Shown one piece after another: positions 1 to 9,293 of a DNA stretch of 64,000 nucleotides. The stretch comes from Actimicrobium sp047621345 (GTDB taxonomy: Bacteria > Pseudomonadota > Gammaproteobacteria > Burkholderiales > Burkholderiaceae_D), in NCBI GenBank assembly GCA_047621345.1, contig JBLHLW010000014.1:1-64000 (forward strand), in the 5' to 3' direction. Every line of letters starts with the position of its first letter. Position 1 is the stretch's first letter. The notes below the pieces were generated by a model that worked only from the letters and a program-made list of their open reading frames with translations, did not search any database and was not told the origin of the DNA. The position numbers were made by a program, and so were the translations under genes.

Positions 1-230
1 CTTGCGATCTTTCCTATATTTCTTTGTGAGCACTTGCTATATGTAAAGACTCCGTAGCAACCTAAGCCACTACAGTGCACTTCCACCAAGTGCCCACACT
101 TATCAACTGTTAATTGTTAAAGAACTTTTGCACCTTACGCCGCACTTCGACTAACCTCGCCGACCGTGCCGTTTCGTGTGCTGCTGACAAAGCGTTTTGT
201 TTGTCTGCGCTTCGATGTCGCTGAAGCAGG
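1..230 (-). other. 5' leader of an rRNA operon (16S lies left of the window)
   Basis: Read on the minus strand, this stretch runs from a strong promoter through a boxA-like element (107-125) and a GATAAGTGTGGGC segment, typical of the leader before 16S rRNA in Burkholderiales. No protein-coding signal is convincing here. The mature 16S start is not reached, so the rRNA gene itself is outside the window. Confidence 0.7.
107..125 (-). promoter_or_regulatory. boxA-like antitermination element of rRNA leader
   Basis: The minus strand reads GTTCTTTAACAATTAACAG, very close to the boxA region of bacterial rrn leaders, where Nus factors assemble to prevent Rho termination. It lies about 105 nt downstream of the expected start of transcription. 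Confidence 0.7.
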
Positions 231-236
231 AGGCGA

Positions 237-265
237 ACTATAGCGATGTCGTGCCGTCAGCGCAA
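237..265 (-). promoter_or_regulatory. rRNA operon P1-type promoter
   Basis: On the minus strand TTGCGC (260-265) and TATAGT (237-242) are separated by 17 nt, a near-consensus sigma-70 promoter, followed by a GC-rich TCGCC stretch like the discriminator of growth-rate-controlled rrn promoters. It points into the boxA leader to its left. Confidence 0.65.
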
Positions 266-379
266 GTGTTTGCGGCATGATATTTTCAAAGCTCTTCGTT
301 TCTGCGAGGTCGTCTCAGCAACAACCGGCCACAGGCAAGCAATCCAAGGCAAATAATTGCGAAAAAGGATTACTGCCAG

Positions 380-408
380 TTGGTGGCGACCTTTGCAAAG
401 CGCATAAT
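380..408 (+). promoter_or_regulatory. putative sigma-70 promoter of ilvE
   Basis: TTGGTG (380-385) and CATAAT (403-408) are 17 nt apart, placing transcription start near 415, about 25 nt before the chosen ATG at 440. If correct it excludes a start at the TTG at 380. Confidence 0.4.
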
Positions 409-439
409 TCTCGCTTCCACTTTTGCATTGAAAAATACG

Positions 440-1531
440 ATGACGAATACAGAATGGCTGTTCACTCAGGAAGTACATCCCAAGTTGGCAACAAGTGCGG
501 AAGTCGCCAGCCTGCTAGCTAACCCCGGCTTCGGTCGAGTCTTTACTGACCATATGGTGACCGTGCGCTGGAATGAAGCGCAAGGTTGGCATGATGCAAA
601 AGTCGAATCCAGAAAGCCGTTTTTGCTTGACCCGGCCTGCGCAGCACTCCACTACGCGCAACAAATTTTTGAAGGCATGAAAGCCTATCGCGGTGCCGAC
701 GGCGAAGTACTGATGTTCCGTCCGATAGAGAACGCCCACCGCTTCCAGCGTTCCGCTGCGCGCATGGCAATGACTCCTGTGCCGGACGATCTGTTTCTGG
801 CCGCCGTCGAAGCGCTGGTCAAGATCGACAAGCATTGGGTACCTGAAGGCGACGGTAGCTTGTACTTGCGCCCGTTCATGTTCGGCTCCGAAACCTTCCT
901 GGGCGTGCGCCCATCACTTGAATATATCTTCTGTGTCATCGCTTCACCCGTCGGGCCCTATTTCAAGAATGGCGATTCCGCCGTCACCGTCTGGGTATCG
1001 GATGAATACACCCGCGCCGCGCCAGGCGGCACCGGCGCCGCCAAATGCGGCGGCAACTATGCAGCGAGTTTGCTGGCACAGTCGCAGGCAACCGCAAACG
1101 GTTGTGACCAAGTAGTGTTCCTCGACGCCGTCGAACATCGCTGGATCGAGGAACTCGGCGGCATGAATATCTTTTTCTGCATGGCAGATGGCACCCTTGT
1201 CACCCCGCCATTAAGCGGCACGATCCTGCCCGGCATCACGCGAAGCTCGGTCATCGATCTGGCCCGGCGCGAAGGCATGACAGTCGAAGAGCGTCCCTAC
1301 AGCTTCGATCAGTGGTGTGCAGATATCGCCAGCGGTGAATTGCGTGAAGTATTTGCTTGCGGAACAGCGGCCGTGATTGCTGGCATCGGCAAGATCCGCC
1401 ATGTTGGTGGCGAACTGGTAATCGCCGACGGCACCGTGGGGCCAGTCACTATGCATATCCGTGAGCTGCTCACAGGTATACAGCGTGGCCGTCTCGCCGA
1501 TACCCAATCCTGGGTACATCGATTGACTTGA
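440..1531 (+). CDS. ilvE: branched-chain amino acid aminotransferase (class II)
   Basis: A 363-residue PLP enzyme that transfers the amino group between glutamate and the keto acids of leucine, isoleucine and valine. The length and segments such as HYAQQIFEGMKAYR near the N-terminus match the longer mitochondrial-like BCAT class, not the ~310-residue E. coli type. The PLP lysine is expected at about K202 in TGAAKCGGNYAAS. The start at 440 gives the usual N-terminus (MTNTEWLF); the frame stays open to a TTG at 380, but that overlaps a plausible -35 box. It is divergent from the rRNA operon and followed after 5 nt by the YitT gene. Confidence 0.9.
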   Translation: MTNTEWLFTQEVHPKLATSAEVASLLANPGFGRVFTDHMVTVRWNEAQGWHDAKVESRKPFLLDPACAALHYAQQIFEGMKAYRGADGEVLMFRPIENAHRFQRSAARMAMTPVPDDLFLAAVEALVKIDKHWVPEGDGSLYLRPFMFGSETFLGVRPSLEYIFCVIASPVGPYFKNGDSAVTVWVSDEYTRAAPGGTGAAKCGGNYAASLLAQSQATANGCDQVVFLDAVEHRWIEELGGMNIFFCMADGTLVTPPLSGTILPGITRSSVIDLARREGMTVEERPYSFDQWCADIASGELREVFACGTAAVIAGIGKIRHVGGELVIADGTVGPVTMHIRELLTGIQRGRLADTQSWVHRLT

Positions 1532-1536
1532 ACAGT

Positions 1537-2160
1537 ATGAGCAAGCTGAATATTCCGCCTCCGGTCGGGCACCCACACAGCCTGACCGAAGACGTCTACG
1601 CACTGATCATCGGCCTTACGTTCATTGTGCTCGGCTTGTTGCTACTGAAAACTGCCGGTCTGGTCACTGGCGGCATCGCGGGCATCGCGCTCTTGACCTC
1701 GTATGTCGTTCCATTACCGGTGGGATTAATCTTCACCCTCGTCAACGTGCCGTTTTTTATCTTTGCCTACTTTGCGATGGGTTGGCAGTTCGCTCTGAAG
1801 ACCGTCGCGGTCAATCTCGGCGTCACCACCCTGATGACGCTGATGCCAAAGGCCTTGCATATTGATTTCATCAATCCCGCTTTTGCGGCATTGGCTGGCG
1901 GCACCCTATGCGGAATGGGAATCCTCGCGCTCGCGCGCCATGGCGCCGGCGTGGGTGGTACCGGTGTCATTACGCTGTGGCTACAAAAAAAGCACGGCCT
2001 CAATGCAGGGCGAAGCCAAGTCATCATCGATAGCGTCATCCTGCTCGTGGCGATGTCGGTGATTGCTCCGAACCGCCTGGCCTGGTCGGCACTGAGCGCT
2101 TTTTCGATGAGCGCGATGGTCATCGCCTGGCATCGGCCTGGTCGGTATATCGGCTATTGA
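1537..2160 (+). CDS. YitT family membrane protein
   Basis: A 207-residue integral membrane protein with about five hydrophobic segments, including ALIIGLTFIVLGLLLLKTAG near the N-terminus and a glycine-rich GGTLCGMGILALARHGAGVGG segment typical of YitT/DUF161 proteins. The function of the family is not settled; some members are proposed transporters. The ATG at 1537 lies 5 nt after the ilvE stop, so the two genes are probably cotranscribed. It lacks the C-terminal DUF2179 domain of longer YitT proteins. Confidence 0.8.
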   Translation: MSKLNIPPPVGHPHSLTEDVYALIIGLTFIVLGLLLLKTAGLVTGGIAGIALLTSYVVPLPVGLIFTLVNVPFFIFAYFAMGWQFALKTVAVNLGVTTLMTLMPKALHIDFINPAFAALAGGTLCGMGILALARHGAGVGGTGVITLWLQKKHGLNAGRSQVIIDSVILLVAMSVIAPNRLAWSALSAFSMSAMVIAWHRPGRYIGY

Positions 2161-2351
2161 CCTAGTCTCTCGACCACATAACGCCAGCTTGCCATGCCCT
2201 GTAAGGCATGCCCCTTCTCAAGCCAGTATCTTTTAAAACCGGTAAGATGAATTTCGTTCTTTTCAGAATAGCACCGTGATGGCCCCGCGCTAATCATGCC
2301 GCGCCCCCCCATCCGGACAGATTCATCACCCGATATTGTCAGGAGTTTTCC

Positions 2352-3038
2352 ATGCAGCCTTATGTCATTTGCCACATGATGTCGTCCATCGACGGCCACG
2401 CCCTCACGGACGGCTGGGACCGTCCGTTTAAAAAAAATGCCGGAGCGTTGTACGAAACGCTGGCCCAGCAATTCAAGTTCGATGCCTGGATCTGCGGCCG
2501 CGTCACGATGCAGGAAATTGCCCACGGCGACGGTTATCCGGCAGGCCTGGCCACCAAGCCGATCCCGCGCACCCACCATTTTGCCGACAAAGAGGCTGCT
2601 TGCTATGCGGTGGCCATCGATCCGCACGGCAAGGTTGAATGGAAAAGCAATCAGGCGCTCGATTCGCATGTCGTTGCCGTCGTCACCGAAGCGGTCGCCG
2701 ATGACTACCTCGCCTATCTGCAATCGATCAACGTCTCGTATATTTTCGGCGGCAAGACCGAGATCGATCTGGCCAAGGTCGTGACGATTCTTGCCGACGA
2801 ACTCGGCACCCAGCGTCTGATCGTCGAAGGCGGCCCGCATGTCAGCGGATCCTTCGTCAACGCCGGACTGGTCGACGAAGTCAGCGTCCTCATCCTGCCG
2901 CTCATCGATGGTCGCGGTGAACATCCAGCCTCATTCGAAGTCACGCCAGCAGCCTGGACCAACCCGACTTACCTGACACTGGCGTCGGCCGAGGTTCAGG
3001 ACGGCGGCAGCGTCTGGCTGCGCTACAAAAAACAGTAA
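2352..3038 (+). CDS. RibD C-terminal-like reductase (dihydrofolate reductase fold)
   Basis: A 228-residue stand-alone member of the RibD_C family, the NADPH-dependent reductase domain of riboflavin biosynthesis, found here without the deaminase half. The N-terminus has the family SSIDGHALTDGW segment, and EGGPHVSGSFVNAGLVDEVS near residues 160-180 matches the conserved EGG region. AGGAG lies 6 nt before the ATG. It sits alone, with no riboflavin genes nearby, so it may reduce another pyrimidine or pterin-like substrate; the actual substrate is unknown. Confidence 0.8.
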   Translation: MQPYVICHMMSSIDGHALTDGWDRPFKKNAGALYETLAQQFKFDAWICGRVTMQEIAHGDGYPAGLATKPIPRTHHFADKEAACYAVAIDPHGKVEWKSNQALDSHVVAVVTEAVADDYLAYLQSINVSYIFGGKTEIDLAKVVTILADELGTQRLIVEGGPHVSGSFVNAGLVDEVSVLILPLIDGRGEHPASFEVTPAAWTNPTYLTLASAEVQDGGSVWLRYKKQ

Positions 3039-3070
3039 AACGGCGATACCTCCGGTCCTCCTCGGGCCGG

Positions 3071-4237
3071 TTACTCCATCAGCTTGGCCATCTCCCGATA
3101 CAAATCTGCCTTGCCTTCGAAACCCAGCCCCGGCAATTCCGGCAGGAAGATATGGCCGTTCTCGACCTTGACGCCGTCCGGAAAACCACCATACGGCTGA
3201 AACAGGTCGGGATAAGATTCGTTGCCACCCAGTCCCAGTCCCGCAGCAATATTGAGCGACATTTGATGGCCGCCATGCGGGATGCAGCGCTTGGCCGACC
3301 AGCCGTGTTCGCGCAGCATGTCAAGCGTGCGCAGATATTCGACCAGCCCGTAGCTCAATGCGCAATCGAACTGCAACCAGTCACGGTCTGCACGCATACC
3401 GCCGTAGCGAATCAGGTTGCGCGCATCCTGCATCGAGAACAGATTCTCGCCAGTGGCCATCGGATTGGCATAGTAGTTGCGCAGCGTCGCCTGCAATTCG
3501 AAATCAAGCGGATCGCCGGCTTCTTCGTACCAGAACAGATCGTACTGCGATAGCGCCTTCGCATAGGCAATCGCGGTGTCGAGATCGAAGCGTCCGTTGG
3601 CATCGACCGCCAGCTTCTGGCCATCCTGCAGCACGCTCAGTACCGAATCGATGCGACGCAGATCTTCGTCCAGCGAAGCGCCACCAATCTTCTTTTTGAC
3701 AACCGTGTAGCCACGGTCGATGTAGCTACGCATCTCGTCCTTGAGCTGGTCGTGGCTCTGGCCCGGATAGTAGTAACCGCCCGCCGCGTAGACAAAGATA
3801 GTCCGATCGGGCGCGCCGTTGCCGTAACGATCCGCCAGCAACTGAAATAACGGCTGGCCAGCAATCTTGGCCACCGCATCCCAGACCGCCATGTCGATGG
3901 TGCCGATAGCCACCGAGCGCTCACCATGACCGCCCGGCTTTTCGTTGGTGAACAGGCAGTTCCAGATTTTGTGCGGGTCGAGATTGGTGCCGCTGTCGTC
4001 GATCAGGCTGGCTGGATCGGCTTCCAGCAGGCGCGGGATAAACCGTTCTCGCATCAGCTTGCCCTGGCCGTAACGTCCGTTGGAATTAAAGCCGTAGCCG
4101 ATCACCGGTTTGCCATCGCGAATGACATCGGTGACGACGGCCACCAGACTCAGCGTCATCTTGCTGAAATCGATGTAGGCATTGCGGATAGGGGAACTGA
4201 TCGGGATGGTCTTTTCGCGGATATCGATGATTTTCAT
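3071..4237 (-). CDS. tarD: D(-)-tartrate dehydratase, enolase superfamily
   Basis: A 388-residue enolase-superfamily enzyme expected to dehydrate D-tartrate to oxaloacetate. The sequence closely resembles the characterised Bradyrhizobium D-tartrate dehydratase as I recall it, through ISSPIRNAYIDF at the N-terminus, GGHGERSVAIGTIDMAVWDA and CIPHGGHQMSLNIAAGLGLGG. The catalytic Lys pair falls at K181/K183, metal ligands at D212, E238 or E239 and E264, and the catalytic His at H321. GGAGA lies 6 nt before the ATG. It stands alone with no visible transporter or regulator, so its induction cannot be read here. Confidence 0.85.
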   Translation of the reverse strand: MKIIDIREKTIPISSPIRNAYIDFSKMTLSLVAVVTDVIRDGKPVIGYGFNSNGRYGQGKLMRERFIPRLLEADPASLIDDSGTNLDPHKIWNCLFTNEKPGGHGERSVAIGTIDMAVWDAVAKIAGQPLFQLLADRYGNGAPDRTIFVYAAGGYYYPGQSHDQLKDEMRSYIDRGYTVVKKKIGGASLDEDLRRIDSVLSVLQDGQKLAVDANGRFDLDTAIAYAKALSQYDLFWYEEAGDPLDFELQATLRNYYANPMATGENLFSMQDARNLIRYGGMRADRDWLQFDCALSYGLVEYLRTLDMLREHGWSAKRCIPHGGHQMSLNIAAGLGLGGNESYPDLFQPYGGFPDGVKVENGHIFLPELPGLGFEGKADLYREMAKLME

Positions 4238-4440
4238 GCAGGGTCTCCAGAGGGGAAGTTGCTGTTTTCAGCTTAGGCGCTTAGATTACTCTTCAAAGTC
4301 ATTGCTGAGATTCAGCCACAATTAAATCCATTATTCACTTTAAGTGACTATTGAAATTGCTCCCGAGCTGGCTTTTTTGTTCAGCTGGCCCTGCTCGGCA
4401 GGCGACCAAATTCGGTGGGTGATGCCGATGGTGCAGGCTC

Positions 4441-4594
4441 GTAGGGTGGGCACGGTATGTTGTGCCCACGCGCGCGTACCGCTGGTGACGGTCAATTCGG
4501 GGTTGGGTGGTGCATTCGCGTGGGCACGATGAGGCTGTGCCCACCCTACGAATTAGCGGCACATCTGGTGCAATAGCCGTAGGGCATTGCACCG
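4441..4594. repeat. intergenic palindromic repeat, family A plus B
   Basis: The stretch begins GTAGGGTGGGCAC and ends about 110 nt later with the inverted GTGCCCACCCTACG, with internal TGTGCCCACGCG and CGCGTGGGCACGA arms. It is followed by a smaller palindrome GGTGCAAT...ATTGCACC (4567-4593). Related copies occur at six or more other places in this window, always between genes. The rest of 4238-4830 shows no gene. Confidence 0.75.
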
Positions 4595-4830
4595 GATGTC
4601 CCGATAAGCTTCATCGAATCGAAATGCTGGATGGCAACGCAAATCGGCAGAACCGGAGGCCAGGCATCGAGCGGGGCCAAAGCCGTCGCAGCCCGCGAAA
4701 ACGGCAAACGCGGTGGGCGACCAAAGAAGGTGTCCGGTCTGTTGCCAATCTAGCGCGCATCAAAACACGTTCGCATCCATCGATTGGGCTAGACTGAATG
4801 CCTTTTTCGCTAGCCCCATTCCCACACACC

Positions 4831-5502
4831 ATGTATATCCAACCCGTCGTCATGATGGACTTCGAAACCACCGGCATGAGCCCGGCACTGGGTGACCGGG
4901 TCACCGAGGTCGCTGCGTTGCGTATTGTCGGCGGCGTCGTGGTCGAGCGCTTTGTCTCGCTGATCAACTGCGATGTTTATATCTCACCCTTCATCAGCCA
5001 ACTCACCGGCATCACGCAAGCGATGGTCGACCGCGCACCGTCGGTCGAACAGGTCATGCCGGAGTTAGTACGCTTCATCGGCACCGATGCGCTGGCGGCC
5101 CACAACGTCAGCTTCGATGAAAAATTCCTGCTGGCCGAGAGCGCCCGTCTGGGCCTCGTGCCGGCCCACGCCGGCGTCATCTGCTCGGTCAAATTATCGC
5201 GCCGCGTCTTTCCCGGTTTGCGCAGCTATGCACTGGGCGCGCTGGCGAGCTCGCTGGGCATCCGCTTCAATGGCAATGCCCACCGCGCCGAAGCCGATGC
5301 CGAAGTCGCGTCGGCCGTCATGCTGCATATCGCCACTCATTTGGGGGATCGCTACGGCATTCGCGATGTCGATCCGCGATTTTTGCAGCAGATCAATCGG
5401 CTCGCGGCAGCAAAAGTGCCGGCCTTCCTGCTGCGACCAGCGGCACCCGCCAACAGTCAGGTGACCGGCACCACGCGCCGCAAAAAATCCAGCATCACCT
5501 GA
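4831..5502 (+). CDS. DEDDh 3'-5' exonuclease, DNA polymerase III epsilon-like
   Basis: A 223-residue exonuclease of the DnaQ/RNase T superfamily. The three Exo motifs are visible: MDFETTGMSP near residue 10, HNVSFDEKFL near residue 90 and HRAEADAEV near residue 150. It lacks the clamp- and theta-binding C-terminus of true DnaQ, so it is more likely a repair or RNA-processing exonuclease. The ATG at 4831 puts Exo I ten residues in; the frame also has an ATG at 4798, which I judge less likely. Its 3' end overlaps the convergent hydrolase relic by about 45 nt. Confidence 0.8.
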   Translation: MYIQPVVMMDFETTGMSPALGDRVTEVAALRIVGGVVVERFVSLINCDVYISPFISQLTGITQAMVDRAPSVEQVMPELVRFIGTDALAAHNVSFDEKFLLAESARLGLVPAHAGVICSVKLSRRVFPGLRSYALGALASSLGIRFNGNAHRAEADAEVASAVMLHIATHLGDRYGIRDVDPRFLQQINRLAAAKVPAFLLRPAAPANSQVTGTTRRKKSSIT

Positions 5503-5833
5503 CCGAACACATCGTTGCGGTCACCCGCGACCATGTGCCCTGCTTCGCTGACCTTGACATATTCGCTGTGCACATCGGACAAGCCGCCACGCACCAGTAG
5601 CGTCGGTACGGTCAGTGCACGCGCACAGGTCGTCAAGCGCGACTCGCGTGAACCGAGATGACGAATACCGGCGAGGAAGCGCGGGGCCCAGTGCCCGCGA
5701 GCCGCTCACCGGCCCCTTTCCACGCATGCTGGGTCTGACCACCGCCATGCTGCAGCACGACTAGCGGCCGGTCCGGGTCACCGCAGGCATCGCCGGCAAG
5801 GACAACGCCATCGGCCCCCAGCCATCGATGCAT
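5457..5833 (-). pseudogene. alpha/beta hydrolase relic with internal deletion
   Basis: The upstream part (from ATG at 5833) encodes MHRWLGADG and PLVVLQHGGGQTQHAW, a typical strand/oxyanion-hole region of an alpha/beta hydrolase. After about 50 codons the frame is lost, and a second frame supplies the family C-terminus: PTLLVRGGLSD, then EAGHMVAGDRNDVF with the catalytic His, to a TGA at 5457. The central region with the nucleophile elbow is missing, leaving about 120 of the usual ~290 codons. It lies at the 3' end of the acyl-CoA cluster and is presumably a dead member of it. Confidence 0.7.
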
Positions 5834-5886
5834 CGGCTCGGGCGTTCCGGGCAAGCGCCGACCGGACGACTTCGGCAAGCGCGCAG

Positions 5887-6753
5887 TCACCGTCCCTCCC
5901 CCAGCAACCGGCGCGCCAGACGCCAATGCGGTACGTCGATCATTTTTCCATCCAGCACCGCAACACCGTCACCGGCTTCAAAGGCAGCGATGACGCGGCG
6001 CGCCCATGCCTGTTCATCCGCAGTGCCGCTGAAGACGGCATTGATGATCGCGACCTGATCCGGATGGATCGCCGCCTTGGCCTGAAAGCCATCGTCACGG
6101 GCGGCCTGGCATTCCGCCCTGAAGCCAGCCAGATCGCGGAAATCGGTGTACACCGCGTCGATCGCCAGCGTGCCGGCAGCGGCGGCTGCCAGCACGGTCA
6201 AATTACGCGCCAGCAGAAAAGGCGCGCGGTAAGTGCCCGCCGCATCGCGATTGCGGAACACGCCGAGATCCGCAGCGAGGTCTTCCGCGCCCCACATCAG
6301 GCCGGCCAAACCCGGCACCGGCAAACGGAAATCCGTCAGCGCCAGCACCGACGCGGCTGTCTCGGTGGCGACGGCGACGATCTGCAACGTGCCTTGCGCA
6401 ACACCGGCAGCCTGCTCCAGCCCGCGCAGACGCTCACCAAGACGCACAACATCGGCCGGACCACATGACTTCGGCAGCACGACGCCATGGATGTGCGCGA
6501 CCGGCAAGGCGATCAGGTCGTCATCGATGAACGTGGTGTCCCAACCATTTATACGAATGAAGACAAGTGGCTTCTCTGCCGGCCACGCAGCACGCGCCGC
6601 CAGCGCCGCGGATAGCACACTACGCGCAGCCTGTTTGTTGGCCGGTGCGACCGCATCTTCCCAATCAAAAATCAACGCATCGGCGCCACTCGAAAAAGCC
6701 TTGTCGATCTTGCGCGCCTGATCGCCGGGTACAAATAGCCATGACCGGATCAT
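5887..6753 (-). CDS. CoA ester lyase, HpcH/HpaI citrate-lyase-beta family
   Basis: A 288-residue TIM-barrel lyase of the CitE/malyl-CoA lyase type, cleaving or forming a 3-hydroxyacyl-CoA C-C bond. MIRSWLFVPGD at the N-terminus and FDWEDAVAP near residue 35 are family hallmarks; AVATETAASVLAL and GLMWGAEDLAADLG carry the acidic metal-binding region. Its ATG overlaps the TGA of the MaoC gene (ATGA, 6750-6753), implying translational coupling. The frame extends further upstream, but that part is the MaoC gene in another frame. The exact substrate is unknown. Confidence 0.85.
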   Translation of the reverse strand: MIRSWLFVPGDQARKIDKAFSSGADALIFDWEDAVAPANKQAARSVLSAALAARAAWPAEKPLVFIRINGWDTTFIDDDLIALPVAHIHGVVLPKSCGPADVVRLGERLRGLEQAAGVAQGTLQIVAVATETAASVLALTDFRLPVPGLAGLMWGAEDLAADLGVFRNRDAAGTYRAPFLLARNLTVLAAAAAGTLAIDAVYTDFRDLAGFRAECQAARDDGFQAKAAIHPDQVAIINAVFSGTADEQAWARRVIAAFEAGDGVAVLDGKMIDVPHWRLARRLLGEGR

Positions 6754-7202
6754 GCCGGACTGCGCTTCATGAAAGCCGAGCGCAGGCAGTTGGCGACTTC
6801 TTCGCCACGCTGGTTGATGGCCCGATGACGGAACGCGACGATACCGGCGGCGGGTCGTGATTTGCTGTCGCGTACCGAGACCACTTCGGTGTGTACGTGC
6901 AGCGTGTCGCCCTGAAACACCGGCTTCGGAAAGCCGACGTCGCTCATGCCGAGATTGGCAATCGTGGTCCCCAGCGTGGTGTCCGAGACGCTGATGCCGA
7001 TCATCAATCCGAGCGTGAACAGGCTGTTGACCAGCGGCTGGCCGAACTCGCTTTGCGCCGCGTAATGCGCATCGATATGCAGCGGTTGCGGGTTCATCGT
7101 CATCATGGAAAACAGCATGTTGTCCATCTCGGTCACGGTGCGGGTGATGCCATGCTCGAAGGTCATCCCCGGATGAAATTGCTCGAAATACAAACCAGCC
7201 AT
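6750..7202 (-). CDS. MaoC-family (R)-specific enoyl-CoA hydratase
   Basis: A 150-residue single hot-dog protein of the MaoC dehydratase family. The segments FEHGITRTVTEMDNMLF, NPQPLHIDAHYA and VNSLFTLGLMIG match the hydratase motif; D and H of the PLHID segment are the likely catalytic pair. Such proteins hydrate enoyl-CoA thioesters; pairing with a CitE-like lyase recalls mesaconyl-CoA hydratase/malyl-CoA lyase couples. It starts 3 nt from the carboxylase stop and overlaps the lyase by 4 nt, so the three are one transcript. Confidence 0.85.
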   Translation of the reverse strand: MAGLYFEQFHPGMTFEHGITRTVTEMDNMLFSMMTMNPQPLHIDAHYAAQSEFGQPLVNSLFTLGLMIGISVSDTTLGTTIANLGMSDVGFPKPVFQGDTLHVHTEVVSVRDSKSRPAAGIVAFRHRAINQRGEEVANCLRSAFMKRSPA

Positions 7203-7205
7203 GTG

Positions 7206-9239
7206 CTACTCCTGTGAGGTCAGTGGATCGTCCTGCCCGGGATCGATCTCGATCAGGGTGACGCCGCTTGCTACCGTGTCGCCGGCAGCGCAATGCACTG
7301 CCGTCACCACGCCGTTGATTTCCGAGCGCATCGCGTGGATCAGTTTCATGGCTTCCATGACGAGGAGGACCTGACCGGCAACGACGCTGTCGCCTACCAC
7401 CACATGCACAGCCGTCACCAGTCCCGGCATGCCGGAGCGGGTCTGTCCTTGTCCTGCATTGCTGCGCGAAACCGGACGCGCCAGCATCGCCAGCGTTGAC
7501 TGCACCCGCATGGTCCAGCGGATGCCTTGCGTCGACAGCACCAGCGCCGCCCCGTCAGCGACGATGGCCACCGTCACCGGCTCATCGCCCTCGGCGCTGA
7601 CGCGCACGCGGTCGGCAGCCAACCGCTCGAAGCGTAAGTTCAGCGTCTTCGCGCCGATGACGACGTGCATCGACTCGCCCGCGCGCGTGAGGCGCACATC
7701 GGCCGCGCCACAGCGATCACTCTCGACATGCAGCGACGCCGCCGCCGGCAGACCGCCTGCCGATACGGTGCGAAACCCGCTGCTGCTGTGCCACGGAAAT
7801 GCCGTCGCCGCGTGCGGCACCAACGCCGGAAACAGCGTCTGCCACGCCGCCACCGCCATCAATAGCTGATCGAGTCGGACATCGATGTGCCAGCCATCGG
7901 GGAACTGGTCTGCCATATAGCGGGTCGTCAGCGCGGCATCATGGAAGGCCGGACGCCTCAGCACGTCGCGCAAAAAAGCCTGATTGGTGCCGAGACCGAC
8001 TGCCTCGAATTGCGCCAGTCCCGCCACAAGGCGACGCGCCGCAACCGCGCGTGTCGGACCATAGCCGATCAATTTGGCGATCATCGAATCGTAGTACGGC
8101 GACACTGCCGAACCAATGCCGATACCGCTATCAACGCGCACTCCGGCCAGCACCGGCTCGTGATACGCGCTGACCACGCCGATCTGCGGCTGGTAATTGT
8201 TGGCCGGATCTTCGCCATTGAGGCGTGCCTCGATGGCCCAACCATTGACATGAATATCGGCTTGCCGGTGCGGCAGCACCTCGCCGGAAGCAATCCGTAA
8301 TTGCAGTTCGATCAGGTCAAGGCCAACCACCTGCTCGGTAACCGGATGCTCGACTTGCAAACGCGTATTCATCTCCAGGAAATACGGTGTCTCACCGCCC
8401 TCTTCCAGCACGAATTCGACCGTACCGAGCGAGTCGTAACCGATATGCCGACCCAGCAACAGCGCCTGCGACAAGAGCTGCTCGCGCACGCTGGCCGGCA
8501 AATGCGCGGCGGGTGCTTCCTCGATCACTTTCTGGTAATTGCGCTGGATCGAGCATTCACGCTCGAACAGATGAATCAGGTTGCCATGCTGGTCACCGGC
8601 CAACTGGACTTCGAGATGGCGCGGCCGGGCGATCAGTTTTTCGATCAGCACGCGCTCGTCATTGAAGGCGCGCAGCGCTTCCTGTTTCGCTTCGACCAGC
8701 AAGGCCGCAAAGGTCGCCTCGTCATCAACCCGGCGCATGCCCTTGCCACCACCACCGGCACTGGCCTTGATGAGAACAGGAAAGCCGATTGCGCACGCCA
8801 TCTGCAACAGGTGATCCGGACTCTGGTCTTCACCGTGATAACCAGGTACGGCGCGCACGCCGGCCTGTTCGGCGATGCGCTTGGATTCGATCTTCGAGCC
8901 CATGCTGGCGATGACCTCGGCACGCGGTCCGACCCAGACGATGCCGTGTTGCTGGCACAGTTGCGGCAGGATGACGCGCTCGGACAGAAAGCCGTAGCCG
9001 GGATGGATCGCGGCGGCACCGCTGCGCACGGCGGCGTCCATGATCAGGTCGGCGCGCAAATAACTGTGGAGTGCTTCCGGCGGTCCGATGCGCAGGGCGT
9101 CGTCGGCTTCGCGGACATGGCGCGCATCGACGTCGGCGTCGGAATAGACAGCGATGGTGCGGATGCCGAGGCGTCGGCAAGTCTGCTGGATGCGGCAGGC
9201 GATTTCGCCGCGGTTGGCAATTAAAAGTGAATCAATCAT
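7206..9239 (-). CDS. methylcrotonyl-CoA-type carboxylase, biotin-carrying alpha subunit
   Basis: A 677-residue subunit combining biotin carboxylase (about 1-450) with a C-terminal biotin carrier. The N-terminus has LLIANRGEIACRI, the ATP loop is KASAGGGGKGMRRV, EMNTRLQVEHPVTE is the active-site segment, and biotin is expected on K in VMEAMKLIHAM near residue 640. It carboxylates biotin with ATP and bicarbonate for the partner encoded downstream of its promoter side. The length fits 3-methylcrotonyl-CoA (leucine pathway) or geranyl-CoA carboxylases better than acetyl-CoA carboxylase, but substrate cannot be fixed from sequence by eye. Confidence 0.85.
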   Translation of the reverse strand: MIDSLLIANRGEIACRIQQTCRRLGIRTIAVYSDADVDARHVREADDALRIGPPEALHSYLRADLIMDAAVRSGAAAIHPGYGFLSERVILPQLCQQHGIVWVGPRAEVIASMGSKIESKRIAEQAGVRAVPGYHGEDQSPDHLLQMACAIGFPVLIKASAGGGGKGMRRVDDEATFAALLVEAKQEALRAFNDERVLIEKLIARPRHLEVQLAGDQHGNLIHLFERECSIQRNYQKVIEEAPAAHLPASVREQLLSQALLLGRHIGYDSLGTVEFVLEEGGETPYFLEMNTRLQVEHPVTEQVVGLDLIELQLRIASGEVLPHRQADIHVNGWAIEARLNGEDPANNYQPQIGVVSAYHEPVLAGVRVDSGIGIGSAVSPYYDSMIAKLIGYGPTRAVAARRLVAGLAQFEAVGLGTNQAFLRDVLRRPAFHDAALTTRYMADQFPDGWHIDVRLDQLLMAVAAWQTLFPALVPHAATAFPWHSSSGFRTVSAGGLPAAASLHVESDRCGAADVRLTRAGESMHVVIGAKTLNLRFERLAADRVRVSAEGDEPVTVAIVADGAALVLSTQGIRWTMRVQSTLAMLARPVSRSNAGQGQTRSGMPGLVTAVHVVVGDSVVAGQVLLVMEAMKLIHAMRSEINGVVTAVHCAAGDTVASGVTLIEIDPGQDDPLTSQE

Positions 9240-9293
9240 CGTAGTAACAAGCCTCGTGACAGGGAATGGAGCAAGCGTGCTGACAAGGACGCG

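Noticed and set aside
380..439. Longer BCAT start at the TTG at 380
   Set aside because: The added 20 residues are not family-like, and the TTG is part of a plausible -35 element.
6754..7293. N-terminal extension of the CoA lyase gene
   Set aside because: This portion is the MaoC gene read in another frame; the ATGA overlap gives the real start.
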